Source: Castellaniella denitrificans
GTDB taxonomy: Bacteria > Pseudomonadota > Gammaproteobacteria > Burkholderiales > Burkholderiaceae_B
Assembly (NCBI RefSeq): GCF_027214045.1
Contig: NZ_JAPWHE010000004.1
Span: forward strand, 124,001 to 188,000
DNA length: 64,000 nucleotides
Direction of reading: 5' to 3'
Shown piece by piece: positions 9,195 through 17,755 of the stretch. A model generated the notes under the pieces. That model saw only the letters and a list, made by a program, of their open reading frames with translations. It was not told the origin of the DNA and searched no databases. Within the stretch, counting starts at the first letter, position 1. Each line of letters begins with the position of its first letter. The translations under genes were made by a program, and so were the position numbers.

Positions 9195-10172
9195 ATGCCG
9201 TACACGGATATCGCCACTGAAGACACCGGCCCCGACGCGCCCGACGTGTTCCGCCTGCCGCCCGACGTCCTCCCGGACCGGCTGGACAAGACGCTCGCCC
9301 GCCTGATGCCGCGGCATTCGCGCAGCCGTCTGCAGTCATGGATCGAGGACGGTCACGTCGAGGTCGATGGCGCCGTGGGCAGGGTGCGCACCCGGGTGGG
9401 GCCCGGCGCCCTCATCCGTGTCTGGCCCCAGCAGGCGCCCGAGGATCTGGCCTTCGTCCCGGAGGACGTCGATTTCCGTGTGGTGGCCGACTCGCCGGAA
9501 TGGATCGTGGTGGACAAGCCTGCCGGCCTGGTGACGCATCCGGGTGCGGGCAACTGGCACGGCACGCTGCTCAACGGCCTGCTGTTCCGCTATCCGGAAC
9601 TGGCCCGCGTCGCCCGGGCCGGCATCGTCCACCGGCTGGACAAGGACACCTCGGGGCTGCTGGTCGTGGCCCGCACGGAAACCGCCCAGACGCAACTGGT
9701 GCGCCAGCTCCAGGCGCGCACGGTCCGGCGTGAATACTGCGCGCTGGTTCACGGCGCACTGTCGGGGCGGGGCACGGTGGATGCGCCGATCGGCCGCGAC
9801 GCCCGGGTGCCGGTCCGCATGAGCTCGGACCGCCCGGTAGCGCCCAAACCCGCGGTGACGCATTATGAATCCCTGGGCATCGGGCGCAGCGGCGACGCCG
9901 TCGTTTCCCGGGTGCTGTGCCGCCTGGAAACCGGCCGCACACACCAGATCCGTGTGCATATGGCCCGTTTGCGGCACCCCTTGCTGGGCGACACGCTTTA
10001 CGGGGGACGGCACGAGGCCGGCGCCGGGCGCCAGATGCTGCATGCGCGCGCCCTGGGTTTCGACGACCCGGCCAGCGGTCGGCCCTGCGCCTTCACGGCG
10101 GAACCTCCGGACGATTTTCGCCGCGTACTCGACGGTATTCATTGGGAAGACGATGGCGACGACGGTGCTTGA
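9195..10172 (+). CDS. rluD: 23S rRNA pseudouridine synthase RluD
   Basis: Isomerises uridines in helix 69 of 23S rRNA to pseudouridine. It has an N-terminal S4 RNA-binding domain (RLDKTLARLMPRHSRSRLQ) and the catalytic domain with the signature HRLDKDTSGLL containing the catalytic Asp. The C-terminal motif is GRTHQIRVHMARL. Length is 325 residues, normal for RluD. Its 3' end overlaps the start of pgeF by 20 bp, implying translational coupling. The divergence from bamD is the classic arrangement. Confidence 0.95.
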   Translation: MPYTDIATEDTGPDAPDVFRLPPDVLPDRLDKTLARLMPRHSRSRLQSWIEDGHVEVDGAVGRVRTRVGPGALIRVWPQQAPEDLAFVPEDVDFRVVADSPEWIVVDKPAGLVTHPGAGNWHGTLLNGLLFRYPELARVARAGIVHRLDKDTSGLLVVARTETAQTQLVRQLQARTVRREYCALVHGALSGRGTVDAPIGRDARVPVRMSSDRPVAPKPAVTHYESLGIGRSGDAVVSRVLCRLETGRTHQIRVHMARLRHPLLGDTLYGGRHEAGAGRQMLHARALGFDDPASGRPCAFTAEPPDDFRRVLDGIHWEDDGDDGA

Positions 10173-10971
10173 GCCGGCCCCCGGTCTGCGGGGGGTGACA
10201 GGGTCGCCCTGGGCCGGCGTGCGCTATTTCTCGACCTGGCGCGTCGGCGGCGTCAGCCGGGCGCCGCGCGACAGCCTGAACCTGGGCGGACACGTCGGGG
10301 ATGATCCGGCGGCCGTGCGGGAAAACCGGCTGCGGCTGCGGCGCGCCCTGCCGGCCGAGCCGCTCTGGCTCGAACAGGTGCATGGCACGGATGTATTCGA
10401 GGCCGATGCCGTGCCCGGCGGATCCTGGCGGGATGCGGGTTCCGGGGCACGCATGAGCGCCCCCTGCGCGGACGCGGCCGTGACGACCTTGCGCGGCCGT
10501 CCCCTGGCGATCATGACCGCCGATTGCCTTCCGGTCGTGCTGGCCGACGAGGACGGCGCCGTGCTGGGCGTCGCTCATGCGGGCTGGCGCGGGCTGGCGG
10601 CCGGCGTGCTGGAAAACACGCTGGGCGCCATGCGCCGCCGTGCGCCGTCCGCTCGCGGCTGGCGTGCCTGGATCGGCCCGGGCATCGGACCCGGGGCCTT
10701 CCAGGTCGGGCCGGACGTGCGCGAGGCGTTCACTGGCCCTGGAGGCGATCCGGCCTGGGCCGCGTTCTTCTCGGCCGAGCCGGATGGCACGCACTGGCGC
10801 GCGGATCTGGCGGGCCTGGCGTGCGCCCGGCTGCAGCGTGCCGGTGTGGATCGGGTGGAGCCCTGCGGGGAATGCACCTGGACACGGGCGGACCGGTACT
10901 TTTCCCATCGACGCGATCCAGGATCCGGACGGCAGGCGACCCTGGCGTGGCTGACACCTCGCCCAGGCTAG
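10153..10971 (+). CDS. pgeF: Peptidoglycan editing factor / DUF152 purine nucleoside phosphorylase family
   Basis: Member of the YfiH/LACC1 family, reported to act as a multicopper-like laccase, a purine nucleoside phosphorylase, or an editor that prevents misincorporation in peptidoglycan. Diagnostic motifs are TADCLPVVLAD (catalytic Cys) and GVAHAGWRGLAAG (His), with GPGIGPGAFQVG and FSHRRD further on. It is 272 residues from an ATG inside the end of rluD, the usual rluD-yfiH operon. The family is certain; the true physiological reaction is less so. Confidence 0.92.
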   Translation: MATTVLEPAPGLRGVTGSPWAGVRYFSTWRVGGVSRAPRDSLNLGGHVGDDPAAVRENRLRLRRALPAEPLWLEQVHGTDVFEADAVPGGSWRDAGSGARMSAPCADAAVTTLRGRPLAIMTADCLPVVLADEDGAVLGVAHAGWRGLAAGVLENTLGAMRRRAPSARGWRAWIGPGIGPGAFQVGPDVREAFTGPGGDPAWAAFFSAEPDGTHWRADLAGLACARLQRAGVDRVEPCGECTWTRADRYFSHRRDPGSGRQATLAWLTPRPG

Positions 10972-10984
10972 CGACTTACCCGAA

Positions 10985-11012
10985 TTGACGCGTTTTGGCA
11001 GAATGACAGAAT
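10985..11012 (+). promoter_or_regulatory. Candidate sigma-70 promoter for phaC-phaB-phaR
   Basis: TTGACG (10985-10990) and CAGAAT (11007-11012) are separated by 16 bp, in the 98-bp gap before the synthase gene. Five of six -35 bases and four of six -10 bases match consensus. This would give a leader of roughly 50 nt. Prediction by eye only. Confidence 0.4.
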
Positions 11013-11069
11013 AGACAAACAAAAAGGTTCCGGGTTGTTTCGGGATCTGGCGGTACAAGGGATCGTGGA

Positions 11070-12692
11070 ATGGCTGATCGGAATTCTTCACAAAAGCGGA
11101 CGCCGCCCAGGGTCGCCCCTGCCCAATTGGCATCCATCCAGTCAGATTTCACCCAGGCCTGGCAGTCGCTGCTCGACACGTTCCGCCAGGGCGCGCTGAC
11201 GCCACCCGCGGACCGGCGTTTCTCGTCCGAGGCCTGGGCCGGCAACCCACACGCGCTGTTCTCGGCGCATGCCTACCTCCTCATGGCCGACGCCTTGCAG
11301 CGCCTGGCCCAGGCCGCCGACCTCGAGACCGGCGCGCGCGAACGCCTGAAATTCTCGATCATGCAGTGGGTCGAGGCCGCCGCGCCGAGCAATTTCCTCG
11401 CGTCCAATCCCGATGCCCTCAAGGCCATGGCCGACAGTGGAGGCGAATCCCTGCAGCGGGGCTTGGCGAACCTGATGCGCGACCTGACGCGGGGCCGCAT
11501 CACACAGACCGACGAGTCCGCGTTCGCGCCCGGCGAAAACCTGGCCATGACGCCGGGGGCGGTGATCTACGAAAACGCCCTGATGCAGGTCATCCAGTAC
11601 CGGCCGCAGACGGCGAAGGTCCGCCGGCTCCCTCTGCTGATGGTGCCGCCTTGCATCAACAAGTACTACATCCTGGACCTGCAGCCGGCCAATTCCCTGG
11701 TGCTGCACGCCGTGCGAGCCGGCTTCGAAGTCTTCATGGTGTCCTGGCGCAATCCGTTGCCAGGTGACGAAGACGGCATCCAGCACAAGACCTGGGACGA
11801 CTACGTCGAGGACGGCGTGCTGCAGGCCATCCGGGTCGTGCGGGATGTGACCCGCCAGCCGCGAATCAATGCCCTGGGCTTCTGCGTGGGGGGCACGTTG
11901 CTCTCCAGTGCCCTGGCCGTGGCGCGCGCCCGGGGCGAGGACCCGGTGGCCGCGCTGACGCTGTTGACCACTTTCCTGGATTTTCGCGAGACCGGCATCC
12001 TCAACGTCTTCGTCGACGAGCAGCATGCCCGTGCGCGGGAACAGCAACTGGGCGCGGGCGGCCTGATGACGGCGGGTGAACTGTCGACCACCTTCTCGTT
12101 CCTGCGGCCTTCGGAGCTCGTCTGGAACTACGTCGGCTCCAATTATCTGATGGGCGAATCGCCGCGGGCCTTCGACCTGCTGGCGTGGAACGCCGACGGC
12201 ACCAATCTGCCGGGGCCGTTCTTCACCTGGTATTTCCGCAACACCTATCTGGAAAACCGCCTGGAAACCGGCCGGTTGCGTATTGGCGGCACGGTCGTCG
12301 ACCTGCGCGCCCTGGACATGCCGGCCTACCTGTATGCTTCTCGCGAGGACCACATCGTGCCCTGGACCTCGGCCTACGCCTCGACGCGGCTGCTGCGCGG
12401 CCCGCTGCGTTTCGTGCTGGGCGAGTCCGGCCATATCGCGGGGGTCGTCAATCCTCCGGAACGGGGCCGTCGGGGCTATTGGTCCGGGGGGCGGGACGCC
12501 GGCCTGCCGGCAGACCCCCAGGCCTGGCTGGACCAGGCGGATCATGCCAAGGGCAGCTGGTGGCCCGACTGGCTGGACTGGCTGGCCGGGCATTCAGGGG
12601 ATTGGCGGCCGGCCCGCCGCTCCCTCGGCAATCGAAAATATCCTGCCATAGAGCCCGCACCCGGGCGCTATGTCAAAGTCAAAGCAGTCTGA
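11070..12692 (+). CDS. phaC: Class I poly(3-hydroxybutyrate) polymerase
   Basis: Main PHB synthase candidate, since it heads the phaC-phaB-phaR cluster. It has the PhaC N-terminal domain, then the alpha/beta-hydrolase domain with the nucleophile Cys272 in GFCVGG. The Asp lies in SREDHIVPW and the His in ESGHIAGVVNPP. The C-terminus has the class I landmark KGSWWPDW and ends APGRYVKVKAV. It is 540 residues, slightly shorter than Cupriavidus PhaC1 through a shorter N-terminus. No phaA thiolase is adjacent, so acetoacetyl-CoA must come from a thiolase elsewhere. Confidence 0.96.
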   Translation: MADRNSSQKRTPPRVAPAQLASIQSDFTQAWQSLLDTFRQGALTPPADRRFSSEAWAGNPHALFSAHAYLLMADALQRLAQAADLETGARERLKFSIMQWVEAAAPSNFLASNPDALKAMADSGGESLQRGLANLMRDLTRGRITQTDESAFAPGENLAMTPGAVIYENALMQVIQYRPQTAKVRRLPLLMVPPCINKYYILDLQPANSLVLHAVRAGFEVFMVSWRNPLPGDEDGIQHKTWDDYVEDGVLQAIRVVRDVTRQPRINALGFCVGGTLLSSALAVARARGEDPVAALTLLTTFLDFRETGILNVFVDEQHARAREQQLGAGGLMTAGELSTTFSFLRPSELVWNYVGSNYLMGESPRAFDLLAWNADGTNLPGPFFTWYFRNTYLENRLETGRLRIGGTVVDLRALDMPAYLYASREDHIVPWTSAYASTRLLRGPLRFVLGESGHIAGVVNPPERGRRGYWSGGRDAGLPADPQAWLDQADHAKGSWWPDWLDWLAGHSGDWRPARRSLGNRKYPAIEPAPGRYVKVKAV

Positions 12693-12705
12693 AAAGGAGA
12701 ACACC

Positions 12706-13443
12706 ATGAGCGGCAAACTGGCTTACGTGACGGGGGGCATGGGCGGCATCGGCACATCGATCTGCCAGCGTCTCGCAAAAGAAGGCTTCACGGTGGTGGC
12801 CGGTTGCGGTCCCAGCCGGGACTATGCCAAATGGCTGGACGAGCAGGCCGCGCTGGGCTACCGGTTCAGCGCCTCGGTCGGCAACGTGTCCGACTGGGAT
12901 TCCACGGTCGAGGCCTTCGTCAAGGTCAAGGAGCAGTTCGGGCCGGTCGATGTGCTGGTGAACAACGCGGGCATCACCCGCGATGGCGTCTTCCGCAAGA
13001 TGACCCAGGAGGACTGGCGCGCCGTCATCGACACCAACCTCAACAGCCTGTTCAATGTGACCAAGCAGGTCATCGACGACATGGTGGACCGGCAATGGGG
13101 CCGGATCATCAACATCAGTTCGGTCAACGGCCAGAAAGGCCAGTTCGGTCAGACTAACTATTCGACGGCCAAGGCCGGCATCCATGGCTTCACCATGGCC
13201 CTGGCCCAGGAAGTCGCCAGCAAGGGCGTCACCGTGAACACGATCTCGCCGGGCTATATCGGCACCGACATGGTGCGCGCCATCAGGCCCGACGTGCTGG
13301 AAAAGATCGTCGCCACCATCCCGGTCAAGCGCCTGGGCACGCCCGAGGAAATCGGCTCCATCGTCGCCTGGCTCGCATCCGACGATTCTGGCTTTGCCAC
13401 CGGGGCGGATTTTTCGCTGAACGGCGGCCTGCACATGGGTTGA
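12706..13443 (+). CDS. phaB: Acetoacetyl-CoA reductase (NADPH)
   Basis: Reduces acetoacetyl-CoA to (R)-3-hydroxybutyryl-CoA, the PHB monomer. It is a classical short-chain dehydrogenase: cofactor motif TGGMGGIGT, NNAG in VNNAGITRDG, and the catalytic Ser in NISSVNG with Tyr and Lys in NYSTAKAG. GQFGQTNYS and the C-terminal GADFSLNGGLHMG are PhaB hallmarks. The ATG at 12706 has the strong site AAAAGGAGA directly upstream. A further in-frame ATG inside phaC is unlikely to be used. It gives 245 residues, as expected. Confidence 0.96.
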   Translation: MSGKLAYVTGGMGGIGTSICQRLAKEGFTVVAGCGPSRDYAKWLDEQAALGYRFSASVGNVSDWDSTVEAFVKVKEQFGPVDVLVNNAGITRDGVFRKMTQEDWRAVIDTNLNSLFNVTKQVIDDMVDRQWGRIINISSVNGQKGQFGQTNYSTAKAGIHGFTMALAQEVASKGVTVNTISPGYIGTDMVRAIRPDVLEKIVATIPVKRLGTPEEIGSIVAWLASDDSGFATGADFSLNGGLHMG

Positions 13444-13445
13444 TC

Positions 13446-14018
13446 ATGGCTCGGAACACCCAAACCCCCCAAACGGAACGGCTGATCAAGAAATATCCCA
13501 ACCGCCGCCTTTACGACACCCAGTCCAGCGCCTACATCACGCTGGCCGACATCAAGCAGCTCGTCCTGGACAACGAAGTGTTCAGGGTCGTCGATGCCAA
13601 GACCGGCGACGACCTGACCCGCAGCATCCTGCTCCAGATCATCCTCGAAGAGGAATCCGGCGGCGTGCCCATGTTTTCGGCCGAGGCGCTGGCGCAGATC
13701 ATCCGGTTCTACGGCCATGCCATGCAGGGCGTGATGGGCACGTTTCTGGAAAAGAACATCCAGGTGCTGATGGACATCCAGGACCGCATGGCCGAACAAT
13801 CCCAGGGGCTGTACCAGCAGCATTTCGGCCCCGAGGCCTGGGCCCAGTTGATGAACATGCAGACTCCGGCCCTGCAGAACATGATGAACAACTACATCGA
13901 GCAAAGCCGCGGCCTGTTCGTGCAGATGCAGGATCAGATGCAGGATCAGACGCGCTCCATGTTCTCGGCCTTTCCTTTCCCCGGGCAACCGCCCGAGGGC
14001 GGGAAAAAGAAAAAATGA
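13446..14018 (+). CDS. phaR: Polyhydroxyalkanoate synthesis repressor PhaR
   Basis: Transcriptional repressor that senses PHB by binding the polymer and controls phasin and its own expression. It begins with the highly conserved DNA-binding PHB_acc_N domain (LIKKYPNRRLYDTQSSAYIT, about residues 13-32) and two short PHB_acc repeats. A Met/Gln-rich amphipathic tail (QMQDQMQDQ) ends in poly-Lys. The ATG is 3 bp after the phaB stop, so it should be coupled. It has 190 residues. No phasin gene lies next to it. Confidence 0.95.
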   Translation: MARNTQTPQTERLIKKYPNRRLYDTQSSAYITLADIKQLVLDNEVFRVVDAKTGDDLTRSILLQIILEEESGGVPMFSAEALAQIIRFYGHAMQGVMGTFLEKNIQVLMDIQDRMAEQSQGLYQQHFGPEAWAQLMNMQTPALQNMMNNYIEQSRGLFVQMQDQMQDQTRSMFSAFPFPGQPPEGGKKKK

Positions 14019-14102
14019 CCGCGAGCCGGGCGAGGTGCCCGGCCCCGCGCCGTTTCGACCCGGTTTCGCCCCCTGGTGGTTTTCCGGCGCGGTTTCTGGT
14101 GC

Positions 14103-14130
14103 TATAGTAACGAGAATCATTCTTCTTACT
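14103..14130 (+). promoter_or_regulatory. Fur-box-like operator and -10 region upstream of ftrABCD
   Basis: Bases 14106-14124 match the 19-bp Fur consensus at 13 positions, including the core GA-AATCATT. A -10-like TATAGT at 14103-14108 overlaps the left edge of the box, so Fur-Fe2+ binding would block RNA polymerase. The site is about 20 bp upstream of the ftrA start codon. Iron repression of this operon is therefore expected. Confidence 0.75.
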
Positions 14131-14146
14131 AGCACGGAGATCGTTC

Positions 14147-14683
14147 ATGGTGAACAAGTTGTTCGTCGCACTGGCCGGCATCGGTCTGGCTTCTTCCGCC
14201 TTGGCGGCCGAATACCCCATCGGCGAGCCCAGCGAGCGCAACGGGCTGGAAGTGGCGGCGGTCTATCTGCAGCCGGTCGAAATGGAACCGGAGGGCATGA
14301 TGCTCGCCGCGAAGGATTCCGACATTCACCTGGAAGCCGACATCCACGCCACGGCCGACAACAAGAACGGCTTGCCAGAAGGCGCCTGGGCGCCGTACCT
14401 GAACATCCAGTACGTGCTGCAGAAGCAGGGCAGCGACAAGATCCTGAAGGGCGACCTGATGCCGATGGTGGCCAACGACGGCCCGCACTATGGCGACAAC
14501 GTCAAGCTCGAAGGACCGGGCAAATACACCCTCACCTTTGTCATCGGCTCGCCCGAAACTGCGCACAACAACCATTTCGGCCGCCATATCGACAAGGAAA
14601 CCGGCGTTGCGCCGTGGTTCAAGACCTTCGAGGTCAAGTACGAGTTCGTCTATGCCGGCACGGGCAAGAAGGGCGGCTACTGA
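14147..14683 (+). CDS. ftrA: P19/Tpd-type periplasmic ferrous-iron-binding protein FtrA
   Basis: Periplasmic component of an FTR1-type ferrous-iron uptake system. It has a cleavable signal peptide (cleavage likely after SSALA), then an immunoglobulin-like P19 domain. Metal-binding candidates are the Met-rich VEMEPEGMM segment, DIHLEADIHA, and AHNNHFGRHID near the C-terminus. It is 178 residues, the normal length for P19, Tpd and Bordetella FtrA. It is the first gene of ftrABCD, directly behind the Fur-like site, with ftrB only 1 bp downstream. Confidence 0.92.
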   Translation: MVNKLFVALAGIGLASSALAAEYPIGEPSERNGLEVAAVYLQPVEMEPEGMMLAAKDSDIHLEADIHATADNKNGLPEGAWAPYLNIQYVLQKQGSDKILKGDLMPMVANDGPHYGDNVKLEGPGKYTLTFVIGSPETAHNNHFGRHIDKETGVAPWFKTFEVKYEFVYAGTGKKGGY

Positions 14684-14684
14684 C

Positions 14685-15032
14685 ATGCGCGCCTGGATCG
14701 CGTTCGCGGCCCTGGTGTGGGCGGGCTGGCTGGCTCCGATGTCGGTGGCCGGCGCCGCCGACATGCCGGTCCATACTTTGACTTTCAAGGCCGACGGCAC
14801 CTTCGAGCCGGCCCACCTGGAAGTGCAGGCTGGCCGTTTCAAGATCGTCCTCGTCAACGAAAGCACCGAAGCGGTCGAGTTCGAGAGCCTGCCGCTGCGC
14901 AAGGAAAAAGTCCTGGGGCCGGGGGTCACCTCGTTCGTGGTGCTGTCCCTGTCGCGGCCGGGCGAATACCCTTTTTTCGATGACTTTCATCCCCAGGTGA
15001 AGGGCACCCTGGTGGTGCTTCCCAAGCCCTGA
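14685..15032 (+). CDS. ftrB: Periplasmic cupredoxin-like protein FtrB
   Basis: Small exported cupredoxin-fold protein, related to the N-terminal domain of EfeO. It is thought to work with FtrA, perhaps in iron oxidation before transport. An N-terminal signal peptide (cleavage near SVAGAA) is followed by a roughly 95-residue beta-sandwich containing LEVQAGRFKIVLVNES and SLPLRKEKVLGPG. It lacks an obvious full type 1 copper ligand set, as in other EfeO cupredoxins. The start codon is 1 bp after the ftrA stop, and 15 bp separate its end from ftrC. Confidence 0.88.
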   Translation: MRAWIAFAALVWAGWLAPMSVAGAADMPVHTLTFKADGTFEPAHLEVQAGRFKIVLVNESTEAVEFESLPLRKEKVLGPGVTSFVVLSLSRPGEYPFFDDFHPQVKGTLVVLPKP

Positions 15033-15047
15033 CATCCGCATCCCATC

Positions 15048-15908
15048 ATGGAACAAGTCGCCTTCATCGTCTGGCGTGAAAGTGTCGAGGCTCTTTTGGT
15101 CGTCGGCATCCTTTATTCCTGGCTACGCGCCTCGCCGGAAGGCCGGCGCGGATTGCCCTGGCTGTGGGGGGGCGTCGGCGCCGGGCTGTTGCTGGCCGGC
15201 GCGCTGGCGCTGGTGCTGCTGGGGATTTCTTCCTGGCTGTCGGACCAGGGCCAGGAGTGGTTCCAGGCCTTGATGGCGCTGGCGGCCTGCGGACTGGTGG
15301 TTCAGATGGTCGTCTGGATGCGCGCTCACGGTCGCGGCCTGAAGCGCGAGCTGGAATCAGGCGCATCCGAGCGGGTCGGCGACGATCACTGGTGGGGCCT
15401 GCTCGCGCTGGTCATGATCGCCGTTGCGCGCGAAGGCAGCGAGACCGTGGTTTTCCTGTACGGCACTGTCCTGTCCTCGCAGGCGTCCGGAGATGTCGGC
15501 GCCATGGCGCTGGCGGGCGCGGGCGGATTTTCCGCCGCGCTGCTGACTTTCTGGCTGCTGCAGTTGGGCGGTCGGATCATTACCTGGCGGCGTTTTTTCA
15601 AGCTGACGGAAATCCTGCTGCTGCTGCTGGCCGGCGCATTGCTGGTGTCGGCCACTGACCGGCTGATTTCCCTGGACGTGTTGCCGACGCTGATGGATCC
15701 GGTCTGGGATACCTCCTGGCTGCTGGGCACCGAAAGCGGACTGGGCAAGATCCTGGCGGATTTCGCCGGCTATCGCGCCTATCCCGCGCTGTCCCAATTG
15801 CTGATCTGGCTGGCGTACTGGTGCGTCGTGGCGTGGATGCTGCGTCGAGCCTCGCGCGCCGCCGTGCCGGCAGCCTCCGGCCGTGCCAAGGCGCCCGTGG
15901 CGGCATGA
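15048..15908 (+). CDS. ftrC: FTR1-family iron permease FtrC
   Basis: Inner-membrane permease for iron. Two RExxE motifs, RESVE at residues 6-10 and REGSE in the fourth helix, are the iron-coordinating signatures of the OFeT family. About seven hydrophobic helices are visible over 286 residues. It is the third gene of the ftr operon. The C-terminus is a short Arg/Ala-rich cytoplasmic tail. Confidence 0.93.
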   Translation: MEQVAFIVWRESVEALLVVGILYSWLRASPEGRRGLPWLWGGVGAGLLLAGALALVLLGISSWLSDQGQEWFQALMALAACGLVVQMVVWMRAHGRGLKRELESGASERVGDDHWWGLLALVMIAVAREGSETVVFLYGTVLSSQASGDVGAMALAGAGGFSAALLTFWLLQLGGRIITWRRFFKLTEILLLLLAGALLVSATDRLISLDVLPTLMDPVWDTSWLLGTESGLGKILADFAGYRAYPALSQLLIWLAYWCVVAWMLRRASRAAVPAASGRAKAPVAA

Positions 15909-16123
15909 CCTGCCGGCTCGGGGGGCGGCCCGGGGCCGCCATCTCTTCGGCCAAGGGCGCGAGGATATCCGTCCCATGGGCGGCGCACAGCGCCGCGAGA
16001 CAGTCTCGTACCTCGGAGGGGGATGCGGTGGCGGTGCGCTCGCCGGCTCGATGGCTTGCATGAGGCAACCCCTGTTTGCCTGGAAGGGGGGATGTGTGGA
16101 GAATACCGCCTTGGCCTCAAGAC
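15909..16123. other. Intergenic gap inside the ftr operon
   Basis: These 215 bp separate ftrC from ftrD, whereas the other ftr genes are nearly contiguous. I see no convincing small gene, terminator or promoter. If ftrD actually starts at the non-ATG codon at 16076, the gap shrinks to about 165 bp. Confidence 0.4.
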
Positions 16124-17560
16124 ATGAAATGGCATAGCCGCATGATTTCGTCGCATTCGTTCCGTTCCAGTGTCGCGCGCGCAGGAGATTTCCTGCGCGA
16201 TCATCAGCGCGCGATCCGGCGGATGCAATGGGTCATCGTCTTCGTCTACATCGCTTTGCTGGCGATTCCTGCGGTCATGCCCTTGCCGGATCGCACCGCG
16301 TCCGTCTTCAACAATCTCACCATCCTGGCCCAGTTCGCCTTCTGGGGGATCTGGTGGCCGTTCGTGCTGGTGTCCATTCCCCTTTTCGGGCGTGCCTGGT
16401 GCGGCCTGTTCTGTCCCGAAGGCGCCCTGACCGAATGGGCCAGCAGGCACGGGCGCGGCCGGGCCATCCCGCGCTGGATGCGCTGGGGCGGCTGGCCTTT
16501 CGTGGCCTTCAGCCTGACCACGGTCTACGGTCAGTTGGTCAGCGTCTATCAATACCCCTGGGCGGTCGCCGCGGTGCTGGGCGGTTCGACCGTTGCCGCC
16601 ATGATCGTCGGCTGGCTTTACGGGCGCGACAAGCGCGTCTGGTGCAAGTATCTGTGTCCTGTCAACGGGGTGTTCAACCTGCTGGCCAAGCTCGCCCCCT
16701 GGCATTACCGCGTGGACGCCGCCGCCTGGCGCGCGCCCGCCAGGCGGACCGAATCCATCAACTGTGCGCCCTTGCTGCCCCTGCGCAACATGCAGGGCGC
16801 GGCCGAATGCCACATGTGCGGGCGCTGCAGCGATTACCGTGGCGCCATCACCCTGTCGCCCCGCTCGCCCGAGGCCGAGGTCGTCCACGTGGCGCAGGGC
16901 GACGGCTGGCAGACGGCGCTGATCGTCTTCGGCCTGATGGGATTGGCCGTGGGCGCCTTCCTGTGGAGCGCCAGCCCCTGGTTCGTGTCAATCAAGCAGG
17001 CCGCCGCGACCTGGCTGGTGACGCGGGATATCTATTGGCCGCTGGCGGACAACGCCCCCTGGTTCATCCTGACCCATTACCCGGACGTCAACGACAGCTT
17101 CAGCTGGCTGGACGGCGCCGTCATCCTGCTCTTCATCGGCGGCGCGGCCATCATCGTGGGCGGCGCCGCGTTCTGTGGGCTGTGGCTGGCGGATCGCCTG
17201 CTGCCGGTCGCGGATGCGCCGGGGGTGCGGGACGCCACCGGCCGGCTGTTGCGCGGCCGCCTGGCGGGCGTGCACAAGCTTGCCCAGGGCCTGATTCCGG
17301 CGGCGGGCGCGGGCGTTTTTCTGGGGCTGTCGGCCACGACACTGACTTTGCTGCAGCACGAGGGCGTGCCCATCGGCTGGGCGAACGCGGTGCGTTTCAC
17401 GCTGCTGGCGCTGGCGCTGGCCTGGAGTCTGCGCTTCGAATGGCGGCTCGCGGGCTTGCGCACGCCGCAGCCACTGCGCAAGCTGGGCGCCGTGATGCTG
17501 GTGGCGGCGGGCCTGCTGCCGTTTTGCTGGGCCTGGGTGCTGTTCTTCGTGCGCTGGTGA
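16124..17560 (+). CDS. ftrD: Polyferredoxin-type membrane protein FtrD
   Basis: NapH/RdxA-like membrane iron-sulfur protein, proposed as the electron acceptor or donor in FtrABCD ferrous-iron uptake. It has several transmembrane helices and two CxxxCP motifs (WCGLFCPEG and WCKYLCPVNG), then a loop with ECHMCGRC that supplies further cluster ligands. It is about 478 residues from the ATG at 16124. ATGs at 16124 and 16142 are both possible and neither has a clear ribosome-binding site. It completes the ftrABCD set known from Bordetella. Confidence 0.88.
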   Translation: MKWHSRMISSHSFRSSVARAGDFLRDHQRAIRRMQWVIVFVYIALLAIPAVMPLPDRTASVFNNLTILAQFAFWGIWWPFVLVSIPLFGRAWCGLFCPEGALTEWASRHGRGRAIPRWMRWGGWPFVAFSLTTVYGQLVSVYQYPWAVAAVLGGSTVAAMIVGWLYGRDKRVWCKYLCPVNGVFNLLAKLAPWHYRVDAAAWRAPARRTESINCAPLLPLRNMQGAAECHMCGRCSDYRGAITLSPRSPEAEVVHVAQGDGWQTALIVFGLMGLAVGAFLWSASPWFVSIKQAAATWLVTRDIYWPLADNAPWFILTHYPDVNDSFSWLDGAVILLFIGGAAIIVGGAAFCGLWLADRLLPVADAPGVRDATGRLLRGRLAGVHKLAQGLIPAAGAGVFLGLSATTLTLLQHEGVPIGWANAVRFTLLALALAWSLRFEWRLAGLRTPQPLRKLGAVMLVAAGLLPFCWAWVLFFVRW

Positions 17561-17755
17561 CCGGGGGCGCGTGCGAGCCCACGCGGCCGGCCAGCCGATG
17601 CGGACGCGCGATTCGATGCCGTGGCCGCCGACGTTCGCAACAATTCACAACAGCCATCGAAAAAACGCTATTCTTATTCCGGGACTCTCGCCGCCCGGCG
17701 GAGCGCGCATGCAACCAGTCCGCGTCTTTGCCTGTCTTTTCAATCGAGGAGTCTC

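Noticed and set aside
15909-16123. Possible small gene between ftrC and ftrD
   Set aside because: The open frames there are short, lack ribosome-binding sites and have compositions like other non-coding frames in this GC-rich DNA.
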